From assembly GCF_013409985.1 (NCBI RefSeq), contig NZ_JACCBY010000005.1, positions 185,651 through 249,650 of the forward strand: 64,000 bases of DNA, written 5' to 3'. This document shows, piece after piece, positions 56,227-64,000 of the stretch (position 1 is its first letter; each line of letters begins with the position of its first letter). Source of the DNA: Sphingomonas melonis. GTDB taxonomy: Bacteria > Pseudomonadota > Alphaproteobacteria > Sphingomonadales > Sphingomonadaceae. The translations under genes were made by a program, and so were the position numbers. Below the pieces are notes generated by a model. The model did no database searches and was not told where the DNA came from. It was given only the letters and a program-made list of their open reading frames with translations.

Positions 56227-57870
56227 ATGATGGGCTGGAACACGCGGTGGCGCACCGCGCCTTTGGTAGCGGCCGCACTCGGGCTCGGCGCGCTGCCCGT
56301 GCATGCGCAGACCGCCGCACCGCTGCCCAAGATCGTCGCGCGTGATGGCCGCCACGCCCTGATGGTCGATGGCGCGCCGTTCCTGATGCTCGGCATCCAG
56401 GCGAACAACAGCAGCAACTATGCCGGCATGCTGCCCAAGGTGTGGCCGATGGTCGAGCGTATCCACGCCAACACGCTCGAAATCCCGGTCGCCTGGGAAC
56501 AGGTCGAGCCGGTCGAGGGCCGGTTCGACTTCAGCTATGTCGACGCGCTGCTCGCCGGCGCGCGGACTCATGACACGCGGCTCGTATTGCTGTGGTTCGG
56601 CACCTGGAAGAACACCGGACCGAGCTACACGCCGGCCTGGGTGAAGAGCGATCCCAAGCGCTTCCCGCGGATGCGCAAGGCGGACGGCTCGACCCACCCC
56701 ACCTTCACCCCGCATGCCCGCACCACGCTGGAGGCGGACAAGCGCGCCTTCGTGGCGCTGATGCAGCATCTGAAGGCGAACGACCCCGACCATCGCGTCA
56801 TCATGGTGCAGGTCGAGAACGAAACCGGCGTCTACGGCCAGAACCGCGACCTGTCGCCCGCGGCACAGGCACTGTTCCGCCAGCCGATCCCGGCGGCGCT
56901 CGCCAAAAAGACCGGCAAGCGCGGCGACTGGGCGAGCGTCTATGGCAAGGTCGCCGAGGCGGCGTTCAACGGCTGGTACGTCGCGCGCTACGTCGACGAG
57001 ATCGCCGCGGCGGGCCGCGCGGTGCTCGACCTGCCGATGTACGCCAATGCCGCGGTCGGCAGCCCCTTCGCCACGCCGGGCGAGGATGGCGGCGCGAGCG
57101 GCGGGCCGAACTGGACGATCATCGACGTATGGAAGGCCGCCGCGCCGCATCTCGATGTCGTCGCGCCCGATCTCTACAATGCCGATCCCAAGACCTATGC
57201 CGCCTTCCTCAAGCTCTACGGCCGGCCGGACAATGCGCTGATGATCCCGGAGACGGGCAATGCGATCGCCTATGCGCGCTACCTGTGGCCGGTGCTCGGC
57301 CATGGCGGCATCGGCTTCTCGCCGTTCGGCTTCGACGACACCGGCTATGTCAACTACCCGCTCAGTAGCAAGGTGATCGACGCCGAGACGATCGCGGCTT
57401 TTGGCGACAAATTCGCGCTGATGGCGCCGAACGCGCGCGGCTGGGCGAAGGTCGCGCTGGCGCATCCGACCTGGGGCAGCGCCAAGCCCGCCGACGCCTC
57501 TGACGAGAGCGGCACGATGGGGCGGTGGAAGATCACCGCGCAATATGGCCAATGGCAGTTCGGCGATCGCGATTCGCAATGGCTGAAGTCCGATCCCAAT
57601 CCGACGCGCGACCAGCCGGTCGGCGGCGTCGCGGTGGCGCAGCTCGGCTCGGACCAGTTCCTGCTCGCCGGCTCCGACGTGCGCATCAAGATCGATCGCG
57701 CCACCGCGACGAAAGGCGAGAACACGCAATTGCTCAGCGTCGAGGAAGGCAGTTTCGACGCCGCCGGCACCTGGACGACGCTGCGCATCTGGAACGGCGA
57801 CCAGACCGATTATGGCCTCAATCTCACCAAGCCCACGCTGCTCCGCGTGACGCTCGGCACCTATCGTTGA
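56227..57870 (+). CDS. GH35 beta-galactosidase with DUF5597 C-terminus
   Basis: 547 aa. A signal peptide (to about VHAQ) is followed by a TIM barrel with acid/base Glu in [13 protein letters not shown] and nucleophile Glu in [10 protein letters not shown]. The C-terminal ~180 residues fit DUF5597. This pattern is found in Bgl35A-type enzymes that remove galactose from xyloglucan side chains. The start was chosen among three close ATGs by spacing to GGGAGG. It is followed by the GH31 gene after 135 bp. Confidence 0.9.
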   Translation: MMGWNTRWRTAPLVAAALGLGALPVHAQTAAPLPKIVARDGRHALMVDGAPFLMLGIQANNSSNYAGMLPKVWPMVERIHANTLEIPVAWEQVEPVEGRFDFSYVDALLAGARTHDTRLVLLWFGTWKNTGPSYTPAWVKSDPKRFPRMRKADGSTHPTFTPHARTTLEADKRAFVALMQHLKANDPDHRVIMVQVENETGVYGQNRDLSPAAQALFRQPIPAALAKKTGKRGDWASVYGKVAEAAFNGWYVARYVDEIAAAGRAVLDLPMYANAAVGSPFATPGEDGGASGGPNWTIIDVWKAAAPHLDVVAPDLYNADPKTYAAFLKLYGRPDNALMIPETGNAIAYARYLWPVLGHGGIGFSPFGFDDTGYVNYPLSSKVIDAETIAAFGDKFALMAPNARGWAKVALAHPTWGSAKPADASDESGTMGRWKITAQYGQWQFGDRDSQWLKSDPNPTRDQPVGGVAVAQLGSDQFLLAGSDVRIKIDRATATKGENTQLLSVEEGSFDAAGTWTTLRIWNGDQTDYGLNLTKPTLLRVTLGTYR

Positions 57871-57884
57871 CCTTATCCCCGTTC

Positions 57885-57970
57885 GTGCTGCGCCTGTCGA
57901 AGCACAGGCGTCCATAAGCGACGTGGTCGCATGTGGCACTGCCCTTCGACAGGCTCGGGGCGAACGGCTT
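57885..57970. repeat. Intergenic inverted repeat, family E (CGTTCG...TCGAAG / CTTCGACAG...CGAACGG)
   Basis: CCGTTCGTGCTGCGCCTGTC GAAG and CCTTCGACAGGCTCGGGGCG AACGG are the two arms, about 35 bp apart. A fragment (GAGCCGGTCGAAGCACAGGT) occurs at about 13190. It lies between the GH35 and GH31 genes. Confidence 0.8.
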
Positions 57971-58005
57971 TTCCTATTCAGCCCGATCAGATCAGGATCA
58001 GACCG

Positions 58006-60864
58006 ATGACCTTCCGTTTCCTCGCCCGCGCCATCGCCGGCCTCGCCGTCTCCACCTCGGGCATGGCACTCGCCGCCGACGTGCAGAAGATCGACCAGGG
58101 CGTCGTCGTCACGCCCGACAGCGGCCCCGCCAAGCGCGTCCGCGTCGTCGCCTATGGCGATGACAGCTTCCGCGTCACCGCCATCCCCGGCACCGACCTC
58201 ACCTTGCCCGACAGCCTGATGGTGGTCGCCAAGCCGCATGGCGCGCCGACGATCAGCGAAGGCGCGGGCGTCGTCACGCTGAAGCTCGCCAAGGCGAGCG
58301 CCGAGATCCGCCTGTCCGACGGCCACCTCACCTTCCGCGATGCGGCGGGCAAGGTGCTGCTCGACGAGGCCGGCCGCGCCGCCTTCGCGCCGAGCGTCGA
58401 GGGCAAGGGCTATGTCGCCACCCAGCAGCAGTTCAACCGCGGCACCGACGAAGGCTTCTACGGCCTCGGCCAGCATCAGAACCGGCAGATGAACTATAAC
58501 GGCGAGGACGTCGAACTCGCCCAGCACAATATGGACATCGCCATCCCGTTCGTCGTCTCGACGCGCAATTACGGGCTGCTGTGGGACAACAATTCGATCA
58601 CGCGCTTCGGCAATCCCAAGCCTTATGCCTTGGTCGGCGACGGGATGAAGGTGTCGAACGGCGGCAAGCCGGGCTGGACCGCGCAATATTACCTCGGCGA
58701 CAAACTGGCCGCGACGCGCCAGGAAGCGACGATCAACTATCAATATATCAAGGATCAGGCGCGCTGGCCGGCGCAAGCCAAGGCACAGACCGTCGCCTCG
58801 GCGGACAGCGGCCAGAACACCGCCGGCAAGGTGGTCGGCAAGCAGCGCGTGATCTGGACCGGCACCGTCGATCCCACCGTCACCGGCATGCACAAGTTCC
58901 GCGTCTACGGATCGAGCTATTTCAAGGTCTATGCCGACGACAAGCTGGTGCTCGATCGCTGGCGGCAGAACTGGAACCCCTGGTACCATAATGTCGAGCT
59001 GCCGATGACCGCCGGCAAGCCGGTCGCGATCCGCATCGAATGGGAGCCGAACGCCGGCTATATGGCGTTCTTCCACAACGATCCGCTGCCCCAGCCCGAT
59101 CGCCATTCGCTGTGGCTGTCGTCGGAGGCGGGCAAGGCGCTCGACTATTATGTCGTCGCCGGTGCCAACATGGACGCGGTCGTCGCCGGCTATCGCGGGC
59201 TGACCGGCAAGGCGCCGATGATGCCGCAATGGGCCTATGGCTTCTGGCAGAGCCGCCAGCGCTACGAGACGCAGGAACAATTGGTCGGCGTCGTGCGCGA
59301 ATATCGCAAGCGGCAGATCCCGCTCGACAATATCGTCGAGGATTGGTTCTACTGGCCGCAGGATCAATGGGGCAGCCACCAGTTCGACAAGACGCGCTTC
59401 CCCGATCCGCAGGGGATGGTGGACGAGGTCCACAAGCTCAACGCGCAGCTGATGATCTCGGTCTGGCCGAAATTCTATCCCAATACCGACAATGCCAAGG
59501 AACTGGCGGCCAAGGGCTTCCTGTATCAGGGCAATCTCAAGCTGAAGAACAAGGACTGGGTCGGGCCGGGCTATCTCAACACCGACTACGATCCCTATTA
59601 CCCCGAAGCGCGGAAAATCTATTACCGGCAGGTGCGCGACAATCTGGTCAAGCTCGGCATCGACGCGTGGTGGATGGACGCGACCGAGCCCGACATCCAT
59701 TCCAACCTGTCGATCGAAGAGCGCAAGTACGTGATGGGCCCCAACGCCTTCGGGCCGGGCGGCGCCTATTTCAACAGCTTCCCGCTGGTCCATGCGGCGG
59801 GCTTCGCCGAGGGGCTGCGCGACACCAATGCCGACAAGCGGCCGTTCATCCTGACGCGGTCGGGCTTCGCCGGCCTGCAACGCGCGAGCGCGGCCTTGTG
59901 GTCGGGCGACGTCGCGGCGCGCTGGGACGATCTGCGCGACCAGATTTCGGCGGGCGTCAATTTGTCGATGTCGGGCGTGCCCAATTGGACGCACGATATC
60001 GGCGGCTTCGCGGTCGAGGATCGCTACACCAATGCCGAGCCGGCGGCGCTGCCCGAATGGCGCGAGCTCAACCTGCGCTGGTTCCAGTTCGGTGCGCTGA
60101 GCCCGCTGTTCCGCAGCCATGGCGAGACGCCCAAGCGCGAGATCTACGAGCTGAGCGCCAGCGATCCGGCGATGGCATCGTCGATGCTGTGGTACGATCA
60201 GCTGCGCTATCGCCTGATGCCGTATATCTACACGACCGCGGCCGACACCTTCCACAAGGACGGCAGCATCATGCGCGGGCTGGTGATGGACTATGCCGCC
60301 GATCGCAAGACGTGGAATGTCGACGACGAATATCTGTTCGGCCGCGATCTGCTGGTCGCGCCGGTGACGGCGTTCAAGGCGCGCGCGCGGGCGGTGTACC
60401 TGCCGGCGGGGGCGGACTGGTACGATTTCGCCAGCGGGCAGCATTACACGGGTGGCCAGTCGATCACCGCCGCCGCGCCCTACGAGCGGATGCCGTTGTT
60501 CGTCCGCGCGGGCGCGATCGTGCCGACCGGCCCGGCGGTGCAATATGCGCGCGAGCAGCCGGGCGGGCCGATCGTGCTGCATGTCTTCACCGGCAAGGAC
60601 GGCGCGTTCTCGCTGTACGAGGACGACGGCGTGACGCCGGGCTATGCGGCGGGCAAGTTCGCGCGCGTGCCGCTGACGTGGAACGAGCAGGCGAAGACGC
60701 TGACCATCGGCGCGCGCCAGGGCAGCTATCCGGGCATGGTCGCGACGCGCGCGGTGTCGGTGCACTTCCACACGCCGGGCAAGGCCGAGGCGGTGGACTT
60801 CGCCGAGAATGGCGCAACCCGGGTTAGCTATACCGGCAAGGCGATGACCATCCGGATGAAGTGA
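58006..60864 (+). CDS. GH31 alpha-xylosidase/alpha-glucosidase with PA14 insert
   Basis: 952 aa. A signal peptide (ends LAAD) precedes an N-terminal beta-sandwich. A PA14 domain (~275-365: WTGTVDPTVTGMHKFRVYGS, FKVYADDKLVLDRW) follows, and then the catalytic barrel with nucleophile Asp558 in WWMDATEPD and acid/base Asp635 in LWSGDVAARW. C-terminal beta domains complete it. A PA14 insert is a mark of Xyl31A-type alpha-xylosidases in xyloglucan loci. With the GH35 gene it should strip xylose and galactose from oligosaccharides in the periplasm. Confidence 0.93.
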   Translation: MTFRFLARAIAGLAVSTSGMALAADVQKIDQGVVVTPDSGPAKRVRVVAYGDDSFRVTAIPGTDLTLPDSLMVVAKPHGAPTISEGAGVVTLKLAKASAEIRLSDGHLTFRDAAGKVLLDEAGRAAFAPSVEGKGYVATQQQFNRGTDEGFYGLGQHQNRQMNYNGEDVELAQHNMDIAIPFVVSTRNYGLLWDNNSITRFGNPKPYALVGDGMKVSNGGKPGWTAQYYLGDKLAATRQEATINYQYIKDQARWPAQAKAQTVASADSGQNTAGKVVGKQRVIWTGTVDPTVTGMHKFRVYGSSYFKVYADDKLVLDRWRQNWNPWYHNVELPMTAGKPVAIRIEWEPNAGYMAFFHNDPLPQPDRHSLWLSSEAGKALDYYVVAGANMDAVVAGYRGLTGKAPMMPQWAYGFWQSRQRYETQEQLVGVVREYRKRQIPLDNIVEDWFYWPQDQWGSHQFDKTRFPDPQGMVDEVHKLNAQLMISVWPKFYPNTDNAKELAAKGFLYQGNLKLKNKDWVGPGYLNTDYDPYYPEARKIYYRQVRDNLVKLGIDAWWMDATEPDIHSNLSIEERKYVMGPNAFGPGGAYFNSFPLVHAAGFAEGLRDTNADKRPFILTRSGFAGLQRASAALWSGDVAARWDDLRDQISAGVNLSMSGVPNWTHDIGGFAVEDRYTNAEPAALPEWRELNLRWFQFGALSPLFRSHGETPKREIYELSASDPAMASSMLWYDQLRYRLMPYIYTTAADTFHKDGSIMRGLVMDYAADRKTWNVDDEYLFGRDLLVAPVTAFKARARAVYLPAGADWYDFASGQHYTGGQSITAAAPYERMPLFVRAGAIVPTGPAVQYAREQPGGPIVLHVFTGKDGAFSLYEDDGVTPGYAAGKFARVPLTWNEQAKTLTIGARQGSYPGMVATRAVSVHFHTPGKAEAVDFAENGATRVSYTGKAMTIRMK

Positions 60865-60883
60865 GGGTCCTCCCCCCGCCCGA

Positions 60884-61245
60884 GGGGGGGGGGCGCTACT
60901 GGATGTCAACGGTCGTTTGAGCCCGCCGCCTTCCAACCCCACCCGTCACCCCGGACTGGTTCCGGGGTCCACCGGTCCGCATGAGAACGGTATCCCATCA
61001 AGCCTTTCTCCTCGCCGCAGAGTGGACCCCGGAACGAGTCCGGGGTGACGGATAAGAGGAGGACGCTGATCGAACCTCATCACCGCAGCCATAGGCAATA
61101 CCCTCCCCCGCAAGAGTGAGGGGAACCAGCCAAGCTGGTGATGGCGGGGAGGACACGGGACCCCACTGTAGCTCCCGTATCCTCCCCCTCCGTCACGCCC
61201 TGCGGGCATGCCACCTCCCCCTTGCGGGGGAGGAATTGCGGTGAA
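60884..61245. repeat. Composite intergenic repeats, families A and B
   Basis: A run of ten G (60884-60893) is followed by a long family A element (about 60905-61095; arms GTCACCCCGGACTGGTTCCG and CGGAACGAGTCCGGGGTGAC, right flank GGATAAGAGGAGGACGCTGA). A family B element comes next (about 61100-61240; CCAGCCAAGCTGG inner stem, CCTCCCCCTTGCGGGGGAGG right arm). The 383-bp space between the convergent GH31 and esterase genes is fully taken by these. Confidence 0.87.
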
Positions 61246-61247
61246 GT

Positions 61248-62219
61248 TCAGGCGGGAAACACGCCCTTGCGCGCGGCATAAGCGGCGAACAGCGTCGGCC
61301 ATGCCGCCGCCGGCGTCGCCTTCGACAGGCGCGCGCCGAAGCCGTGGCCGCCTTCGTCGAACAGGTGCATTTCCGCCGGGCGCTTCGCCGCGAGCAACGC
61401 CGAGTACATCGACAGGCTGTTGGCGATCGGCACCGTGCCGTCGTCGCTGGCGTGGACGAGGAACACCGGTGGCGTCTCCGCCGTCACCCGTGCCTCCACC
61501 GACGCCGCCGCGACTTCCGCCGCGGAGGGCGTCGCCCCGAGCAGATTGTCGCGCGAGCCCTTGTGCGTGATCGCCGCGTCCATGCTGATCACCGGATAGA
61601 TCAATCCGGCGAGATCCGGCCGCGCCGACAGCGTGTCGGCGGCATCGACCGGGGCATAGACGCGCTCGCCATGCCGCGTCGCCAGCGACCCGGCGAGATG
61701 CCCGCCCGCCGAGAAACCGATCACCGCGATCCGCTTCGCATCAACGCCGAAGCTGGCGGCGCGGCTGCGGATCACCCGCATCGCACGCTGCGCGTCCTGC
61801 AACGGCACCAGCCGCCGCTCGCCCCAGCCCTCGCCCGGCAGGCGATAAAGCAGGATGAAGCACGTCACGCCCAGCGCGTTGAGCCAGCGCGCCTGCTCGA
61901 CCCCCTCATTGTCATAGGCGAGGAAGCCATAGCCGCCGCCCGGCACCAGCAACACCGCCGCGCCGTTGGGGCGCGCCGGTCGCTTCACCACCAGTGCGGG
62001 CACGTCGACGCCGGTCACCCAGCGGTCGGTGAAGCCCGCGGTCTTCGAGCGTTCCTCGACCTTGCGCGGGATCGTCCGGGTCGGCGCGCCGGGGATACGG
62101 GCTGGCCACAGCGGCACGACCTCGTCTCCGGCGGCGGTCTGCGCGCCCGCCGCGCCGGCGAGCGTCAACAAGGCCGCGCCGCCGATCAGGCCGCGGCGGG
62201 ACAGATCATCCCCGCTCAT
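61248..62219 (-). CDS. Tat-exported alpha/beta hydrolase (acetyl-xylan-esterase-like)
   Basis: 323 aa. The N-terminus has a twin-arginine signal (LSRRGLIGGAALLTLAGAAG). The hydrolase domain has VPGGGYGFLAYDNEG, the nucleophile Ser in VIGFSAGGHLAG, Asp in HASDDGTVP and His in DEGGHGFG. It resembles carbohydrate acetyl esterases annotated as endo-xylanase-like or pectin acetylesterase. The ATG overlaps the GH3 stop (ATGA). It probably deacetylates plant polysaccharide pieces in the periplasm. Confidence 0.9.
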   Translation of the reverse strand: MSGDDLSRRGLIGGAALLTLAGAAGAQTAAGDEVVPLWPARIPGAPTRTIPRKVEERSKTAGFTDRWVTGVDVPALVVKRPARPNGAAVLLVPGGGYGFLAYDNEGVEQARWLNALGVTCFILLYRLPGEGWGERRLVPLQDAQRAMRVIRSRAASFGVDAKRIAVIGFSAGGHLAGSLATRHGERVYAPVDAADTLSARPDLAGLIYPVISMDAAITHKGSRDNLLGATPSAAEVAAASVEARVTAETPPVFLVHASDDGTVPIANSLSMYSALLAAKRPAEMHLFDEGGHGFGARLSKATPAAAWPTLFAAYAARKGVFPA

Positions 62220-64000
62220 TTCGCACCACAGGCGATCGGGGTGGTGGAGCTGCCGATGCGGATACCCGACACGTCGACGCCCAGCGCACCGCTGCTCGTC
62301 AGTTCGAACGGCTTGGTCACCTTGTTCATCACGATCCCCTGGCTGGCGAAGCAGCGTAGCGGCACCGCCACGGTCGCCCAATCGCCGACGGTAAGCGCGT
62401 TGGTCAATGGCACCGTCGCGGTCTTGGCGGTATCCGCCACCCCGACCGTCACCGCGCCCGCGGGCTTCGCGGTCACGCGATAGTCGATGATCAGGCTGAG
62501 GTCGCCGTTCGCTTCGCGCGTCAGGTCGATCGGCATCGCCTGTTCGATTCCGACGCTGCCCGCGCCCTTCCATGTCAGCCGCAGGCTGTCCTCCTGCCCG
62601 CGCCGGTCGGTGCGCGTCTGCACCGCGGCGCCGGTCGTGCCGATGCGCGCCCCGCCGACGACGCGACCGCGGACGAACAGGGCATTCTGGTCGGCCGCCG
62701 CGACCTTCGGCTTGGTCTCGTCGAGCCGGCCCAGCGTCGCCTTGTCGGCATAGGTCAGGCCGAAGCCGATCGGGAACAGCGGGTCATAGCCCGGATCGGT
62801 GCGGTTGAGCACGTTCTGGTCGATCCGCTTCGGCCAGCTGAAGCTCAGCTTGCCGTGGAAGTCGGCGACCGGACGGCCGCCCTTCCCCGCGATCAGCACG
62901 TCGGCGACGCCGCCGCCCTCGGTGCCGGGCAGGAACGCCGCGACGAAGGCGTCGGCGGCGTTCATCTCCGGATTGACCCACATCGGCCGGCCCGAAAGGA
63001 AGACCGCCACGGTCGGCACGCCCGCCGCCTTGAGCTTCTTGAGCAATGCGAGATCGCTCTTGTCCTCGGGGCTGTATTCCAGGCTCGGCCGGTCGCCGGT
63101 GAATTCGGCATAGGGCGTCTCGCCGAAGACGACGATCGCGACATCGGGCTTGGCGGTGAAGGCACCGTCGACCGCGAGCGTCGCCTTGCCGCCGGCGGCG
63201 CGTGCCGCCGCATCGATCCCCGACCAGATCGACTGGCCGTTGGGGAAATCCTTGTTGGCAACGTCGGTGCCCTGCCAGGTGATCGACCAGCCGCCGGCCT
63301 GCTGGCCGATATTGTCGGCACCGCGCCCGGCGACGAGTATCTTCGCCCCCGACTTCACCGGCAGCACGCTGCCGTTGTTCTTGAGCAGCACGAGCGATTC
63401 GCGCACCGCCTGCCGCGCGATGGCGCGATGTTCGGGCGCGCCGAGTAGCGCGAACTTGCCCGACATCGGCCGCGCCGAGGGCCGGCCATTGTCGAACGTG
63501 CCGGCGATCACCTTGACGCGCAGGATGCGGCGCACCGCATCGTCGAGCCGCGCGGCAGGGATCGTGCCGGCCTTCGCCTCGCGCAACGTGTTGACGTAGA
63601 GCTCCTTCCACTTCGGGCCGGAATACATGAACATGTCGAGCCCGGCGTTGATGGCGGGGGCGCAATCCTCGTTGGTGCAGCCCGTCACCTGGCCGTGCGC
63701 GTTCCAGTCGCCGATGGTGAAGCCCTGGAAACCCCAGCGGTCCTTGAGCACGCCGGTGAGCAGGCTCTTGTTGCCCGTCATCTTCTCGCCGTTCCAGCTC
63801 GAGAAGCTCGGCATCACGGTCAGCGCGCCGGCGGGCAGCGCGGTCATATAGCCGGCGCCATGCACCTCGCGCAGCACCGTCTCCGACACGCGCGTGTCGC
63901 CCTGGTCGTGGCCGCCGGTGCCGCCGTCGCCGAGGAAATGCTTGACGGAGGCGATGACATGGCCGGGCTTCATGAAGTCCTGACCGATCGTGCCCTGGAT
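62216..64000 (-). CDS. GH3 beta-glucosidase (ExoP-like), 5' end outside window
   Basis: 595 codons are visible; the N-terminal barrel start is cut off. The nucleophile Asp lies in GFTIGDWNAHGQV, and VIASVKHFLGDGGT matches the GH3 barrel. The (alpha/beta)6 domain (LVLLKNNGSVLPVKSG, ILVAGRGADNIGQQAGGWSITWQG) follows, with AGVPTVAVFLSGRPMWVNP and FPIGFGLTY. The last ~150 residues resemble the ExoP galactose-binding-like domain. Family members remove glucose from the non-reducing end of beta-1,3/1,4-glucans or xyloglucan oligosaccharides. It is coupled to the esterase gene downstream. Confidence 0.95.
   Translation of the reverse strand: MQGTIGQDFMKPGHVIASVKHFLGDGGTGGHDQGDTRVSETVLREVHGAGYMTALPAGALTVMPSFSSWNGEKMTGNKSLLTGVLKDRWGFQGFTIGDWNAHGQVTGCTNEDCAPAINAGLDMFMYSGPKWKELYVNTLREAKAGTIPAARLDDAVRRILRVKVIAGTFDNGRPSARPMSGKFALLGAPEHRAIARQAVRESLVLLKNNGSVLPVKSGAKILVAGRGADNIGQQAGGWSITWQGTDVANKDFPNGQSIWSGIDAAARAAGGKATLAVDGAFTAKPDVAIVVFGETPYAEFTGDRPSLEYSPEDKSDLALLKKLKAAGVPTVAVFLSGRPMWVNPEMNAADAFVAAFLPGTEGGGVADVLIAGKGGRPVADFHGKLSFSWPKRIDQNVLNRTDPGYDPLFPIGFGLTYADKATLGRLDETKPKVAAADQNALFVRGRVVGGARIGTTGAAVQTRTDRRGQEDSLRLTWKGAGSVGIEQAMPIDLTREANGDLSLIIDYRVTAKPAGAVTVGVADTAKTATVPLTNALTVGDWATVAVPLRCFASQGIVMNKVTKPFELTSSGALGVDVSGIRIGSSTTPIACGAK

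Noticed and set aside
56179..60942. Very long minus-strand open frame (over 1,500 codons) opposite the GH35 and GH31 genes
   Set aside because: It is a by-product of GC-rich codon use: the plus strand holds two clear enzymes with signal peptides and catalytic residues, and the minus frame shows no domain.

Overview
The window is high-GC DNA from an alphaproteobacterium, most likely a Sphingomonas-type sphingomonad. The evidence is the gene content (RegB/RegA redox two-component pair, cobS/cobT with a neighbouring J-domain gene and bolA, a stand-alone NDUFS4-like complex I subunit, a K+-independent H+-pyrophosphatase, RcnB-like and DUF2332 proteins), a circularly permuted two-piece tmRNA gene, and dense intergenic palindromic repeats. 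No phage, plasmid, transposase, integrase or CRISPR array was seen. The layout is that of ordinary chromosome with small accessory insertions. All calls come from reading the sequence; no database search was run.

Layout. 1-2.2 kb: regA (cut by the window edge) and regB, with a 280-bp tandem duplication over the regB 5' end. 2.2-7.4 kb: wrbA with a divergent LysR gene, an SDR, a methyltransferase and a dicarboxylate-type symporter. 7.8-12.1 kb: cobS-mntA-hepT-cobT, in which a MNT/HEPN toxin-antitoxin-like pair sits between the two cobaltochelatase genes, then a J-domain gene. 12.2-17.6 kb: bolA, GST, Nudix, pirin, hydrolase, RcnB-like and DUF2332 genes. 17.7-22.4 kb: hisG, hisD, a SIS-domain gene, nusB and thiL; hisG carries a repeat-derived C-terminal tail. 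23.1-28.8 kb: hppA, an S9 peptidase, a FosA-like enzyme and an SDR. 29.1-31.2 kb: infA, maf, an RNase E/G-type gene, yacG and tRNA-Phe. 31.2-34.8 kb: a minus-strand group made of a YihY-HAD fusion, an isoprenylcysteine-methyltransferase-like gene behind a perfect hairpin, a small Cys-rich protein, and upstream the permuted ssrA.

34.9-45.7 kb: Rrf2 regulator, mscL, lemA with two TPM genes and a Nudix gene, NDUFS4-like and hrpB, a DUF937-type protein, a His-rich CDF exporter, a polyprenyl diphosphate synthase, chorismate mutase, DUF2147 and tmk. 46-50.6 kb: two crotonase-family genes (probably valine catabolism) and a hybrid histidine kinase with two receiver domains. 50.6-55.2 kb: a dicarboxylate-use unit of dctA, an outer-membrane porin and NAD malic enzyme. 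55.4-64 kb: ogt, then a polysaccharide-degradation group (GH35, PA14-containing GH31, a Tat-exported esterase and a GH3 enzyme cut by the window end) that resembles a xyloglucan-oligosaccharide utilisation locus.

The least ordinary features are the toxin-antitoxin-like pair coupled into the cobaltochelatase operon, the repeat element read as part of HisG and supplying the hisD ribosome-binding site, the hairpin enclosing the ribosome-binding site of the methyltransferase-like gene, the YihY-HAD fusion, the regB partial duplication, and several families of composite inverted repeats that recur between genes.
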